Assembly (NCBI GenBank): GCA_041738135.1
Contig: JBGSQK010000044.1
Span: 1 to 7,877 of the forward strand
Source: JAGOMX01 sp041738135
Lineage (GTDB): Bacteria > Pseudomonadota > Alphaproteobacteria > JAGOMX01
Direction of reading: 5' to 3'
Length of the DNA: 7,877 nucleotides
Positions 1 to 7,155 of the stretch are shown here, piece by piece. Position numbers and translations under genes: made by a program. The first letter of the stretch is position 1. The number at the start of each line of letters is the position of its first letter. The notes beneath the pieces are model-generated. The model searched no databases. It saw only the letters and a program-made list of their open reading frames with translations, and had not been told where the DNA came from.

Positions 1-1
1 C

Positions 2-3000
2 AAGGCTGTGGCCCAGATTTATGCCAACGAGGGTTATAACGTCATCGGCACTACGTTCCAGGGTAAAGCTGTTGAAATCATGGAACAGGAAATTGGTATT
101 CCTTGCCGGACTATGGATAGCTATATAAATAGCTGGGCCAAATTCGAGGAGAAGAAAGCTGCGGTAGAAAGCGGGTGTTTGTGGGGCAGTCCTTATATCC
201 ATGCGTTCTCTCGCATGAAGGAGTTGGAGAAGAATCGCTTTACTAGTAAAGACGTAATTCTTGTGGACGAGGCCAACATGATTGGCGGGGCTTTGTGGGA
301 ACCGTTCTTGAAGGAAGCATCATCCCAGGGCGCCAAAGTTCTCATCATCCAAGACCCAGCACAAATTAAATCCCGTGATCCCGGTGATTTTGGTCGTTTG
401 TTTGCTGAACGTTATGGCTGTGCTGAAACCAGTAACGTGGTGCGGCAAAAAGTTGAGTGGCAGAAGCAATGCTCGGTATTGCTTAATGAGCATCGGGTGC
501 TGGATGGATTGCGACCATACCAAGAACAAGGTCATCTGCATTGGTTTGAAACCCAAGTGAATGCTCATGGCCAGTTGGTAAAAGATTACGTGGCGCATAT
601 GAGGACTTATCCTTATGAGTCGCGTATGGCTTTAGCCTACCGTAACACTGAAGTTTACGAGCTCAATCAACTAATCAGGTCTGAGCTAAAAGCAAAAGGT
701 GTATTAAAAGAACACTTCCAAGTGAACGGCTCAGAATACTCCATCGGCGATGTGATTCGTTTCACCCAGAACGATCACCACGGCAAGTTTGTGAAGAGCA
801 CGAACTTCTGGTCAGAGTACAATAAGGGCGTCAAGAACGGCACCATTGGAACCATCTATGCTTTTGATGCCCGCCGGCAAGAGTTGAAAGTAATCCTGGA
901 GGGCGAGCGTATGGTCAAGTTCAAGGCTGAAGAGTACAAGGACTTCACGCTTGGCTATGCCATGGGCGTACATAAGTCTGAAGGTTCAACCTTCCATAGA
1001 ACATTCGTCTCGCCAGACTCTTTAATGGATCCATCCACAACACTGGTAGCCATGTCGCGTCATCGGTTTGACTTGCAGATTTACGTCAATCACGAACAGT
1101 TCGTGGATTTTAAGGACTTGGTGGATCAGCTGAGCTATGGCGGTGTGCGTGAGACCCTGGCTGACTATCAGGTCTCGGATGCGCAAAAACCGTTTCTAGC
1201 AAGGGTACAGGATTATAAAGACCTGATCGCAGAAGTAGGAACTTTGCGAGAAGAGATGGAGTGGGCTTCTCATCGGGTTAAGATCAAAGATGTCGTCAAA
1301 GATAATGATATAGAAAAGAAGACAGAGCCTCTTTACAAGCAAGGTGCATACATCGCCTATCAGCAGCTGTTTGAACAGAAAGAAGAAGCCGCAAGAGAAA
1401 TCCTTGCTGATTGGGACAACCATGTATCACACGTGCGCCTGGCAGGAATCAGGCGTGATGTGCTGGAAGTAGATGCAGGCTATCGAACTCGGTTACTATC
1501 CGATCTTGAGCGCCGAGCCTCCATTTCAACGCAAGGTTATATGAGTATGGTTCGGCAAACCAGAACCCTTTGGTCTAAGATTGAAAGCACCCATCCAGGC
1601 GGTCTTTCCCAGACCCATGAGCTATTTAAGGATTATGCCGATCTTAAATCAAAGCGTGATTTCATGGCCTCAGTCATCCATGAAAACCCACGTTTATATA
1701 GGCAATTCTTTAGCGTTAAGCAGGAGGAAAACACTGAAACCCATAATGACTATTGGGGCGATAAAGTTCTGCCAGAAGAAATGGTCTATTTTGCAGGCGT
1801 CAAGGATCAAGCCAAGGCTCACTATAAAGAGCACGCGCGCAATACCTATTACGAGGGCCTGACTGATCAGCAAAAGCAGTACTTCAAACTGGTAGAATCA
1901 TACGTACAAATGCGTAACCAAGCAGCCACCATCTACGGCCAGCTGAAAAAACTCGACGAGAATGCGTTTCAGTTTTCTTTCAACACCCGCGTCACACAGG
2001 ACGAGTTTAAAAGAACGCAAAGCGGTCGTGATGAACTGGCGTTGCAGCTTGTATCCTCTGGGAGTCAACTTCAGCCGCATTTCGAGCAGCTAAAGATCGA
2101 TGAGAACAAGCTAATCGAACATGCAATCTGCGGCCAGACGAGGGGCTTGATCAGGGATTATAAAGAAGTACCTGACACGCAGACTCGTGCGGACGTGGCG
2201 AACAAGTTGTTGTTCCAACGTAGCCATGACAAGTCTAAACCGATCATGAAAGAGGCTGACATCGACTTTAATCGCCTATCATTCGATGTGGCGTTTAATA
2301 AAGGCGTCATGAGCGGCGAGATAGCAGCTGGCATCCAGCCCGATGAAACATACCAACCCATCAAGGATTATCTTTCCAAGTCCCTTGAGGCTGCGCGTCT
2401 ATGGAGCGTGGTGCAAGCCAAGGGTAAAGAATCAGGACTCGAACTCGAGCCTATGGGAATCATGAATAAGAGCTCACTAAAGCCTGAATGGCTTACGCTG
2501 TTGAAGGCATGTAATCAAAGCGCGGATGTTTTAGTGCAAAACCAAGATGCGCTTGCAGCGTTTAAGGGCATGCGGCCTGAGGCTGAGTCGAAGCTGTTAG
2601 CGCAAGCACAAAAAGCTAGGCCGAGAAGCTACGGGCATGAGAATGAATTCCGTACCCAAGAAACGAATCCAGCTCGTGAATTAGTTGAAAATCATTCGGC
2701 TCTTTCTGCTGATGTGCAGCGAGAAGCTAATATGGCCAGACCAGACTTCATATCCGCCGATGATGTCTTGGATGCAGCAAAAGGCCGGTACGACGATATC
2801 GTCCCCAGACTTCTCGGCCTACCCAGCAACAAGCAAAGCAACAAAACCCAAATGAGGTTTGGTGGCGACGGCAAGCTTAGCTTTACCTTAGCGGGTGATA
2901 AAGCAGGGCTTTGGTATGACTTTTCTACCGGCGAGAAGGGCAACATCTTCCACCTCATTCAACGAGAAAAAGGCGTTGATTTCAAAGGAGCAGTTGAATA

Positions 3001-4060
3001 TCTGGCAAAGGAGCTTAATGTGAACGCCTATGATCTAAACCAAAGGCCGGTTGATAAAAGGCCAGAAGAGCCAACCATAGATAAGACCGAAGAAGATGCA
3101 CAGAAGTTGCAGGCAGTGGCAGAGCTATACGCCAAAGCTCAACCCATCAAGGGCAGTGCCGTCGAGACGTACCTAAGAAAAGAACGCGGCATCAAAGGAC
3201 CATTGTCCGAAGACCTAAAGTTCCTGTCCAAAGAAATAACGTTCCTCTACAACGGCCAGCCGAGAATAATTGGCCACGATTCCTTCGCCGCCTTTGGTCG
3301 TAAAGCCGATGGATCGCTATCGGTCGTGCAAGTGACTAGAATCCTTGATGATGGCACACGCGCAAAGTATCCAGATGGTAGCAAAATCAACAAGATACAA
3401 TACGGCCTGTCGAAGGATTCCTTCGTAACCCTACAACAAGGCTCCGGCCGAGTCTTCATTGCCGAAGGTCTGGAAACGGCCATGTCCATTAAAGAAACCG
3501 GCGTTAGCGGTAAGATCGTTGCATCCTTGGGCATCCATAATATGGCCAATTACAATGGCTCAGAACGGACGATCGTGTTATGCGCCGACAATGACGAGCA
3601 CAAAACCACATCCCAGACCCATCAGTTTGTAGAAAAGTCCATGGATGCTTTAGAGGACAAAGGCTATAACGTTGATGTCATAAAACCATCTATTCCAGGC
3701 CAAGATTTCAACGATGTGCTGAAAGAGCAAGGCGTACAAGGCGTGATCGAATACGTCAAGCCTTACCTCAAGGTAACGTTTAAAACCAGACTTACGAGAA
3801 CCGAAATCACCAAAGAAGCCTCCTGCTTCGAAGGCCTCCTGAAACGAATAGATGCCACGAAAGAGCTAGACGTTATGGAAAGAACAGATCTGAGGTATCA
3901 AATCAGAGACCGCATGGAGGCAATGAACAAAACCCTGGCTCCTACTATAGCAGACATCAAATCCGTCAACGAGCCGGTAGGCGCAAGGCTGGAAGAAATG
4001 TTCCGGAGGGAGCTGCAGCGAGAGCTATCCAGAGATACTGGGCGCGGGATGGAGATGTAA
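2..4060 (+). CDS. traA: Ti-type conjugative transfer relaxase/helicase TraA with fused primase-Toprim C-terminus, 5' partial
   Basis: This is the C-terminal 1352 residues of a conjugative relaxase-helicase; the N-terminal MobA/MobL relaxase domain and the Walker A lie before the window, so the apparent GTG at base 8 is internal. In the family, the relaxase nicks oriT and the RecD-like helicase unwinds the transferred strand. Visible helicase motifs are Walker B VDEA (263-274), a motif III-like QDPAQ (350-364), a following RQ..W segment typical of TraA, and the UvrD_C-like VHKSEGST (968-991) with MSRHR (1052-1066). A long, charged, mostly helical region follows (about 1190-2740). From about 2750 there is a primase-like module with GLWYDF (2906-2923) and GEKGN, then a Toprim domain with EGLETA (3464-3481) and the acidic DND (3587-3595). 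The tail is helical. The reading frame is intact to TAA at 4058. The primase/Toprim extension distinguishes it from the shorter Agrobacterium TraA and matches my recollection of RAGE-type TraA. TraA identity is confident; the RAGE assignment is inference. Confidence 0.93.
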   Translation, partial: KAVAQIYANEGYNVIGTTFQGKAVEIMEQEIGIPCRTMDSYINSWAKFEEKKAAVESGCLWGSPYIHAFSRMKELEKNRFTSKDVILVDEANMIGGALWEPFLKEASSQGAKVLIIQDPAQIKSRDPGDFGRLFAERYGCAETSNVVRQKVEWQKQCSVLLNEHRVLDGLRPYQEQGHLHWFETQVNAHGQLVKDYVAHMRTYPYESRMALAYRNTEVYELNQLIRSELKAKGVLKEHFQVNGSEYSIGDVIRFTQNDHHGKFVKSTNFWSEYNKGVKNGTIGTIYAFDARRQELKVILEGERMVKFKAEEYKDFTLGYAMGVHKSEGSTFHRTFVSPDSLMDPSTTLVAMSRHRFDLQIYVNHEQFVDFKDLVDQLSYGGVRETLADYQVSDAQKPFLARVQDYKDLIAEVGTLREEMEWASHRVKIKDVVKDNDIEKKTEPLYKQGAYIAYQQLFEQKEEAAREILADWDNHVSHVRLAGIRRDVLEVDAGYRTRLLSDLERRASISTQGYMSMVRQTRTLWSKIESTHPGGLSQTHELFKDYADLKSKRDFMASVIHENPRLYRQFFSVKQEENTETHNDYWGDKVLPEEMVYFAGVKDQAKAHYKEHARNTYYEGLTDQQKQYFKLVESYVQMRNQAATIYGQLKKLDENAFQFSFNTRVTQDEFKRTQSGRDELALQLVSSGSQLQPHFEQLKIDENKLIEHAICGQTRGLIRDYKEVPDTQTRADVANKLLFQRSHDKSKPIMKEADIDFNRLSFDVAFNKGVMSGEIAAGIQPDETYQPIKDYLSKSLEAARLWSVVQAKGKESGLELEPMGIMNKSSLKPEWLTLLKACNQSADVLVQNQDALAAFKGMRPEAESKLLAQAQKARPRSYGHENEFRTQETNPARELVENHSALSADVQREANMARPDFISADDVLDAAKGRYDDIVPRLLGLPSNKQSNKTQMRFGGDGKLSFTLAGDKAGLWYDFSTGEKGNIFHLIQREKGVDFKGAVEYLAKELNVNAYDLNQRPVDKRPEEPTIDKTEEDAQKLQAVAELYAKAQPIKGSAVETYLRKERGIKGPLSEDLKFLSKEITFLYNGQPRIIGHDSFAAFGRKADGSLSVVQVTRILDDGTRAKYPDGSKINKIQYGLSKDSFVTLQQGSGRVFIAEGLETAMSIKETGVSGKIVASLGIHNMANYNGSERTIVLCADNDEHKTTSQTHQFVEKSMDALEDKGYNVDVIKPSIPGQDFNDVLKEQGVQGVIEYVKPYLKVTFKTRLTRTEITKEASCFEGLLKRIDATKELDVMERTDLRYQIRDRMEAMNKTLAPTIADIKSVNEPVGARLEEMFRRELQRELSRDTGRGMEM

Positions 4061-4128
4061 GGAAGCCGTTTTGTTTGTTAGTTTACTGAGGGAAAACGTT
4101 GCTTTAGATCTATTAAGAATTCCAGTTA

Positions 4129-4161
4129 TGAACCCATTATGAACCTATCGTGAACCAATTA
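4129..4161. repeat. Three TGAACC direct repeats with an 11-bp period
   Basis: TGAACC begins at 4129, 4140 and 4151, exactly 11 bp apart. The consensus of the units is TGAACCNATNR, with 8 of 11 positions constant. The spacing places the copies on nearly the same DNA face. They lie between the convergent ends of traA and the ATPase gene, so they are not in an obvious promoter position. A protein-binding array is possible, but no function can be assigned. Confidence 0.6.
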
Positions 4162-4186
4162 GGATTTCTGCAATCTGTGCAAGCTC

Positions 4187-4212
4187 ATGAAACATTTGTG
4201 TCGTCTGTACGT
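4187..4212 (+). repeat. Left copy of a 26-bp imperfect direct repeat flanking the ATPase gene
   Basis: This sequence, beginning ATGAAACATTTGTGTCGT, matches 23 of 26 bases of 5892-5917 in the same orientation. Read as protein it gives MKHLCRLYV and continues to a stop at 4237. The right copy gives MKDLRRLYV. No ribosome site precedes the left copy, so it is more likely a remnant than a gene. Confidence 0.5.
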
Positions 4213-4226
4213 TATCATCCCAACTT

Positions 4227-4251
4227 GCACTAAATAGCGAAGATCTAGTGC
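4227..4251 (-). terminator. Weak hairpin just past the ATPase stop codon
   Basis: GCACTA (4227-4232) pairs with TAGTGC (4246-4251) across a 13-base loop, starting 6 bases beyond the ATPase stop on its strand. There is no T-run after it, so the terminator assignment rests mainly on position. Confidence 0.2.
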
Positions 4252-4257
4252 TAGGCC

Positions 4258-5694
4258 TTATTCAGGCAATAGCAAATCACTAAAATCAATTATACGAGAA
4301 AAATAGTCCTGGTCAGCAACAGTTTCATGAACCCCGTTTACATGAATTAGAACAGGTCTGCAGGAGAAACCTTTTGGCCGTTGAAGAGCACTGATTTTTT
4401 CTTCCACTTCAGCAATTATTTCAGGTTTAATTTCTGATAAGGAAAACTTTATCTCGCAAACGTAAAGGTTGGAATATTTAGTTTGGATCAAATAATCTAT
4501 CTGGCACCCACCATGTTTTGATGTCTTGTTTTGAAAAAATGGATTGTCCCAAACAATCTCATCAGGTGCTATTTGAAGAATATCCCAAATCCTCTTTCTA
4601 TTATTAAGAACCAGATTTTCAAATTGAAGTCCCATTATGGAGTTCCAGCCAGGCAAACTCGAAAGAGATTTATCATTAAATCCCCCTTCAATAATTCTGG
4701 CCTTAGTTTGTAATATGTATTTAAGATAAAAGCGGGTGTAGTTATCTTTTAACCTGTAGTGGCTCAACTTGGATACCTTACCCGTTTTTAGATGCCATGT
4801 GTAGTCGCGGCTTATGAAGCCTGCATGAACTAGTTCTTCAAGATAGTCTGAAGAAGCATTATTCATTTCATAACCTGCTTCCTGGCATATCTTGGTGGCT
4901 TCCAAGTAGCGACCTACTAATGATTCAAGAGCTTTTCTATAAAAATCACTCCGCGTTAAGAAAGTATCAGAGAATACCTGATCAAATTCGCTGAATAAAA
5001 ACCCTTCTCTGACAAAACACAGATTCTTGATATTTTGTTCGGCAGGCAGCTCAGGTCTTATTTCTTCGAGGTATTTAGGTATACCTCCTGTCACAGACAG
5101 TATCTTGAATTTGTCATATGCCGATACGTGATCTTTCTTTGCACCCCAGAATTCATTGCACTCATCTAATGACAGCTCTCCAAGAGTAATGGTACTAGAT
5201 ATTCTGCCCACGAAGCCCGTGCTTTTAAGAATATTCTTTTCTATCCAGGAGGATACAGAACCGCACAATATAAGCATAAGCTTACCATTTTGCTTGAATT
5301 GCAGATCCCAGGCGTTTTTAAGTTTTCCCAGAAAGTCTGGGTCCTTGGACCCAATCCAAGAAATTTCATCAAAAACCAGAATTATCCTACCGTTATTAAC
5401 CTTATCGCCTAGAAACCAAAAAACGTCCCCCCAGTCTCTAAATCCTATATCAGGTAATTTAAAGTTAATCATCATTTGCCTGACAAACTCTTTTATCTGA
5501 GATTCATTCGTGGTTTCTGAGGTTGGCGGAATTCCGGAAAATGTATATGTTGTATAGCCTTTGCCAAACTCTTCTATGAGACGACTCTTGCCAATGCGTC
5601 TGCGCCCCTTGATAACAACCAGGCTGGAAGTGCGTTTTCCAGTTAATCCATGAAGAATTTCTAGTTCTCTTTTACGCCCAATGAACTTTGATAT
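4258..5694 (-). CDS. AAA family ATPase with DUF234-type nuclease-like C-terminus; probable ATA start
   Basis: This reads as a 478-residue protein of the ATPase_2/DUF234 group (COG1672-like). It opens with a FIGRKREL segment typical of the family. Walker A GRRRIGKS is at residues 30-37, Walker B ILVFDEISW has D109/E110, and a sensor-like LILCGS follows. A winged-helix-like region lies around 250-300, then the family signature YRLKDNYTRFYLKY from residue 313. At the end are QIDYLI (D400) and CEIKF (E414, K416), the D...ExK pattern of PD-(D/E)XK enzymes. The first ATG in frame is residue 74 (base 5475), which would discard Walker A. No ATG, GTG or TTG precedes it, and an in-frame TAG sits at 5704-5706. 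AGGAG (5701-5705) stands 6 bases before ATA (5692-5694), so I place the start there. Family functions are poorly known; a mobile-element or defence role is speculation. Family assignment is confident; the start is inferred. Confidence 0.85.
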   Translation of the reverse strand: MSKFIGRKRELEILHGLTGKRTSSLVVIKGRRRIGKSRLIEEFGKGYTTYTFSGIPPTSETTNESQIKEFVRQMMINFKLPDIGFRDWGDVFWFLGDKVNNGRIILVFDEISWIGSKDPDFLGKLKNAWDLQFKQNGKLMLILCGSVSSWIEKNILKSTGFVGRISSTITLGELSLDECNEFWGAKKDHVSAYDKFKILSVTGGIPKYLEEIRPELPAEQNIKNLCFVREGFLFSEFDQVFSDTFLTRSDFYRKALESLVGRYLEATKICQEAGYEMNNASSDYLEELVHAGFISRDYTWHLKTGKVSKLSHYRLKDNYTRFYLKYILQTKARIIEGGFNDKSLSSLPGWNSIMGLQFENLVLNNRKRIWDILQIAPDEIVWDNPFFQNKTSKHGGCQIDYLIQTKYSNLYVCEIKFSLSEIKPEIIAEVEEKISALQRPKGFSCRPVLIHVNGVHETVADQDYFSRIIDFSDLLLPE

Positions 5695-5700
5695 TTTTAT

Positions 5701-5705
5701 CTCCT
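5701..5705 (-). promoter_or_regulatory. Shine-Dalgarno AGGAG that fixes the ATPase start at ATA
   Basis: AGGAG is followed by six bases (ATAAAA) and then ATA TCA AAG TTC. This is ideal spacing for initiation at 5694, where a normal gene would have ATG. A second in-frame ATA (5698-5700) is too close to the site. The codons after 5694 encode the conserved family N-terminus, which supports this placement. Confidence 0.7.
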
Positions 5706-5708
5706 AAC

Positions 5709-5742
5709 TATCTACAAAAGGCGAAAAGCACATTTGTAGATA
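5709..5742. promoter_or_regulatory. Candidate operator: 10-bp perfect inverted repeat in the ATPase gene control region
   Basis: TATCTACAAA (5709-5718) and TTTGTAGATA (5733-5742) are exact reverse complements separated by 14 bp. A third, 8/10 copy of the left arm, TATCTGTAAA, lies at 5763-5772 over the proposed -35 box. The right arm covers the predicted transcription start and the left arm ends just before the ribosome site. This arrangement is typical of a repressor operator. The regulator is unknown. Confidence 0.55.
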
Positions 5743-5743
5743 C

Positions 5744-5772
5744 AAGATAGTGCATGTTTTAGTATCTGTAAA
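5744..5772 (-). promoter_or_regulatory. Probable sigma-70-type promoter of the ATPase gene
   Basis: On the minus strand, TTTACA (5767-5772) is followed 17 bases later by TATCTT (5744-5749). These match the TTGACA and TATAAT consensus at 5/6 and 4/6 positions. Predicted transcription starts near 5737, inside the inverted repeat, leaving a leader of about 40 bases before the coding region. Confidence 0.5.
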
Positions 5773-5891
5773 CAGCTAAAATCAAGTTTGGAGATTGGAA
5801 AGCAATGGCTCAGCCAGCATACTTAAAAGTTTTCTGAGCTTCCTAGAGCTAGAATACCTTGCTATAGCTTTTATCTCTTCAGGATAATGCT

Positions 5892-5917
5892 ATGAAAGAT
5901 TTGCGTCGTTTGTACGT
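5892..5917 (+). repeat. Right copy of a 26-bp imperfect direct repeat flanking the ATPase gene
   Basis: This matches 4187-4212 at 23 of 26 positions in direct orientation, 1705 bp away, with the ATPase gene and its control region between the two copies. Similarity beyond the 26 bases is patchy: CCAAC recurs after a 2-base length difference. Confidence 0.5.
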
Positions 5918-5981
5918 CAGCGCCAACCGTACCAAAAACCCAAATGTTGATGGGTTTTGGATTAAAAGCTATTGGCATTAA
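5892..5981 (+). CDS. Possible 29-residue small protein, unrecognised
   Basis: ATG at 5892 is preceded by AGGA (5881-5884) at a 7-base distance, a good ribosome site. The peptide starts MKDLRRLYVSANRTKNP, is basic, and ends in an aromatic-rich SYWH before TAA. Its first 26 bases are the right copy of the repeat that also occurs at 4187-4212. I do not recognise it. It may be a true small gene, or the 5' remnant of a longer gene whose start is duplicated either side of the ATPase gene. Confidence 0.3.
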   Translation: MKDLRRLYVSANRTKNPNVDGFWIKSYWH

Positions 5982-6110
5982 TTTAGGGATGTCATCTTAG
6001 TGACAAATCTTGAGATCGAAGCTTAGCAAGGGTTTCGCTTTTCTAGTGTTCCAGAAGCACCTGATTGAGGAGCTTTGGCGACATTTAAGCCGGTTTTTCG
6101 TCAAAAAAAC

Positions 6111-6140
6111 TTGCATAAATAAAATTCAGCCCCATATATG
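6111..6140 (+). promoter_or_regulatory. Possible promoter of the F-box-like gene
   Basis: TTGCAT (6111-6116) and TATATG (6135-6140) are separated by 18 bases. Each matches the sigma-70 consensus at 4/6 positions. They lie about 50 bp before the ATG at 6192. Another AT-rich tract (TATATAT, near 6171) gives an alternative -10, so the assignment is tentative. Confidence 0.3.
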
Positions 6141-6191
6141 AGGTAGTAAGTCTGTGAGAACGGTCATTAGTATATATGGAGATGATTAAAA

Positions 6192-7088
6192 ATGTTTAAG
6201 TTTACGAAGAAATTAGCGATTGTTGCGAGTCTCGCTCTCTTGAGTGCAGGGCAGTTTTCTGCTTTTGGCTCTAGCAATAATGACAATTTAGACGAGGTCG
6301 GCAAGGGGCTTGTCGTTGCAACACCTGTCGCCAAGAGACAGCTCGGTGATGAAGTTACGGGGCCTGTTGATTCAAGATTTCTTACGGACTTGCCTAGAAA
6401 TGTTATGAAATTGATTTTTCTGGAAGCAAGTAAAGTTGGAGCTGATCCGCGCAAGTTAATGGCTGTTAATCCCCACTGGGCACGCTCAATGCGTTATGAC
6501 ATTCCAGATAAAGGTGGTGCAGCCAAAGTGGATTTAGCGGGTATTCCATACCCAAATCCTGGCCTTGCTAACTTTATGGTAGACTGCATGCGATTATATA
6601 TGGAGGGCATCGTATCACGTGGTGTCTTGTATTATAAAAAAGGCGATGCTTCTAAAGAACGGAAATTACGTTTTTCGGAAGACGGAACAGCCAACATATC
6701 AGACTGCAAAGGTCAGGGTCAATATCAGGTGTATACCGTGAACGAAGCTCGTTTCGGTGAAGTCAGAGGCGCAAATGAAGACAGAGTTGTGACCTTTTTT
6801 GCCCCATTCCATAAGGCAATGCATTTATTATCTGCCGATGCAGTTTCTAAGGGGAAGGTATCTGACCTCGTTGTTATATGGCGTTGGGGAAATCACGGAA
6901 ATACGGAGGAGAATGCGCCGGATTTGGAGAAGACTGACTATCTTATTATATGTCCTGAGTTGGTGGGAGCGGAGGATATGTATAAAAATTGGCAAAAAAG
7001 TCAGCGTGCGGGTCACGGAGGCGGGCGTGCCGTTGATGTTGTGTTTGGTTCCGTCTTTCATGTTTGTTTGTTTGTGAACCAAAATTAG
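6192..7088 (+). CDS. Exported protein with an F-box-like segment, unrecognised family
   Basis: A 298-residue protein starts at ATG 6192, with GGAG (6178-6181) ten bases upstream. Residues 1-26 form a standard Sec signal peptide: basic MFKFTKK, a hydrophobic stretch rich in A, L and V, then SAFG before SSNND, with cleavage likely near residue 26. Residues 66-100 read like an F-box: DLPRNVMKLIF, a polar loop, then LMAVNPHWARSM, with P68 and W96 in the expected places. F-box domains normally recruit eukaryotic ubiquitin ligases, so a host-directed role in an intracellular bacterium is plausible but inferred. The remaining 170 residues are mixed and soluble; I recognise no domain. After W267 an A6 run (6994-6999) is followed by a glycine- and valine-rich tail of poorer coding appearance, so the natural C-terminus may be altered. 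The gene is real with high likelihood; its function is open. Confidence 0.8.
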   Translation: MFKFTKKLAIVASLALLSAGQFSAFGSSNNDNLDEVGKGLVVATPVAKRQLGDEVTGPVDSRFLTDLPRNVMKLIFLEASKVGADPRKLMAVNPHWARSMRYDIPDKGGAAKVDLAGIPYPNPGLANFMVDCMRLYMEGIVSRGVLYYKKGDASKERKLRFSEDGTANISDCKGQGQYQVYTVNEARFGEVRGANEDRVVTFFAPFHKAMHLLSADAVSKGKVSDLVVIWRWGNHGNTEENAPDLEKTDYLIICPELVGAEDMYKNWQKSQRAGHGGGRAVDVVFGSVFHVCLFVNQN

Positions 7089-7105
7089 CAGTTAGCGACA
7101 TAGGG

Positions 7106-7152
7106 CCGAGGAAGAAGCCTCGGGCTTAAGCATCCAACATGAAAAGATGCTT
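7106..7152. terminator. Two adjacent hairpins downstream of the F-box-like gene
   Basis: CCGAGG (7106-7111) pairs with CCTCGG (7118-7123) over a 6-base loop. AAGCATC (7128-7134) pairs with GATGCTT (7146-7152) over an 11-base loop. They begin 18 bases after the F-box gene stop. Neither is followed by a T-run on the plus strand, so termination is inferred from position and stem strength only. Confidence 0.35.
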
Positions 7153-7155
7153 GGC

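Larger units (their letters stand above)
5773..6191. other. Intergenic region between two divergent genes
   Basis: No long open frame is present. I can see the possible small ORF at 5892-5981, a loose inverted pair GCTCAG (5808-5813)/CTGAGC (5834-5839), a 5-bp inverted repeat TGTCA/TGACA (5990-6005) just past that ORF, and the AT-rich promoter region of the gene at 6192. The minus strand shows nothing that reads as protein. Confidence 0.5.

Noticed and set aside
1196..1423. Minus-strand ORF inside traA
   Set aside because: It is rich in Cys and Phe, lacks a ribosome site and lies opposite a continuous, conserved traA frame; other short frames inside traA are shadows for the same reason.
4067..4098. 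CGTTTT/AAAACG inverted repeat after traA as a terminator
   Set aside because: It is only 6 AT-rich pairs across a 20-base loop and has no following T-tract.
4061..4257. CRISPR-like array suggested by the repeated TGAACC
   Set aside because: Units are 6 bp and spacers 5 bp, far below CRISPR dimensions, and no cas gene is present.
4258..5475. ATPase gene starting at the first ATG (405 residues)
   Set aside because: The same frame continues upstream without a stop and supplies the conserved family N-terminus and Walker A, with AGGAG correctly placed for a start at 5694.
6828..7082. Minus-strand ORF opposite the F-box-like gene
   Set aside because: It has low-complexity, shadow-like composition and no initiation signals, while the plus strand has a signal peptide and good start.
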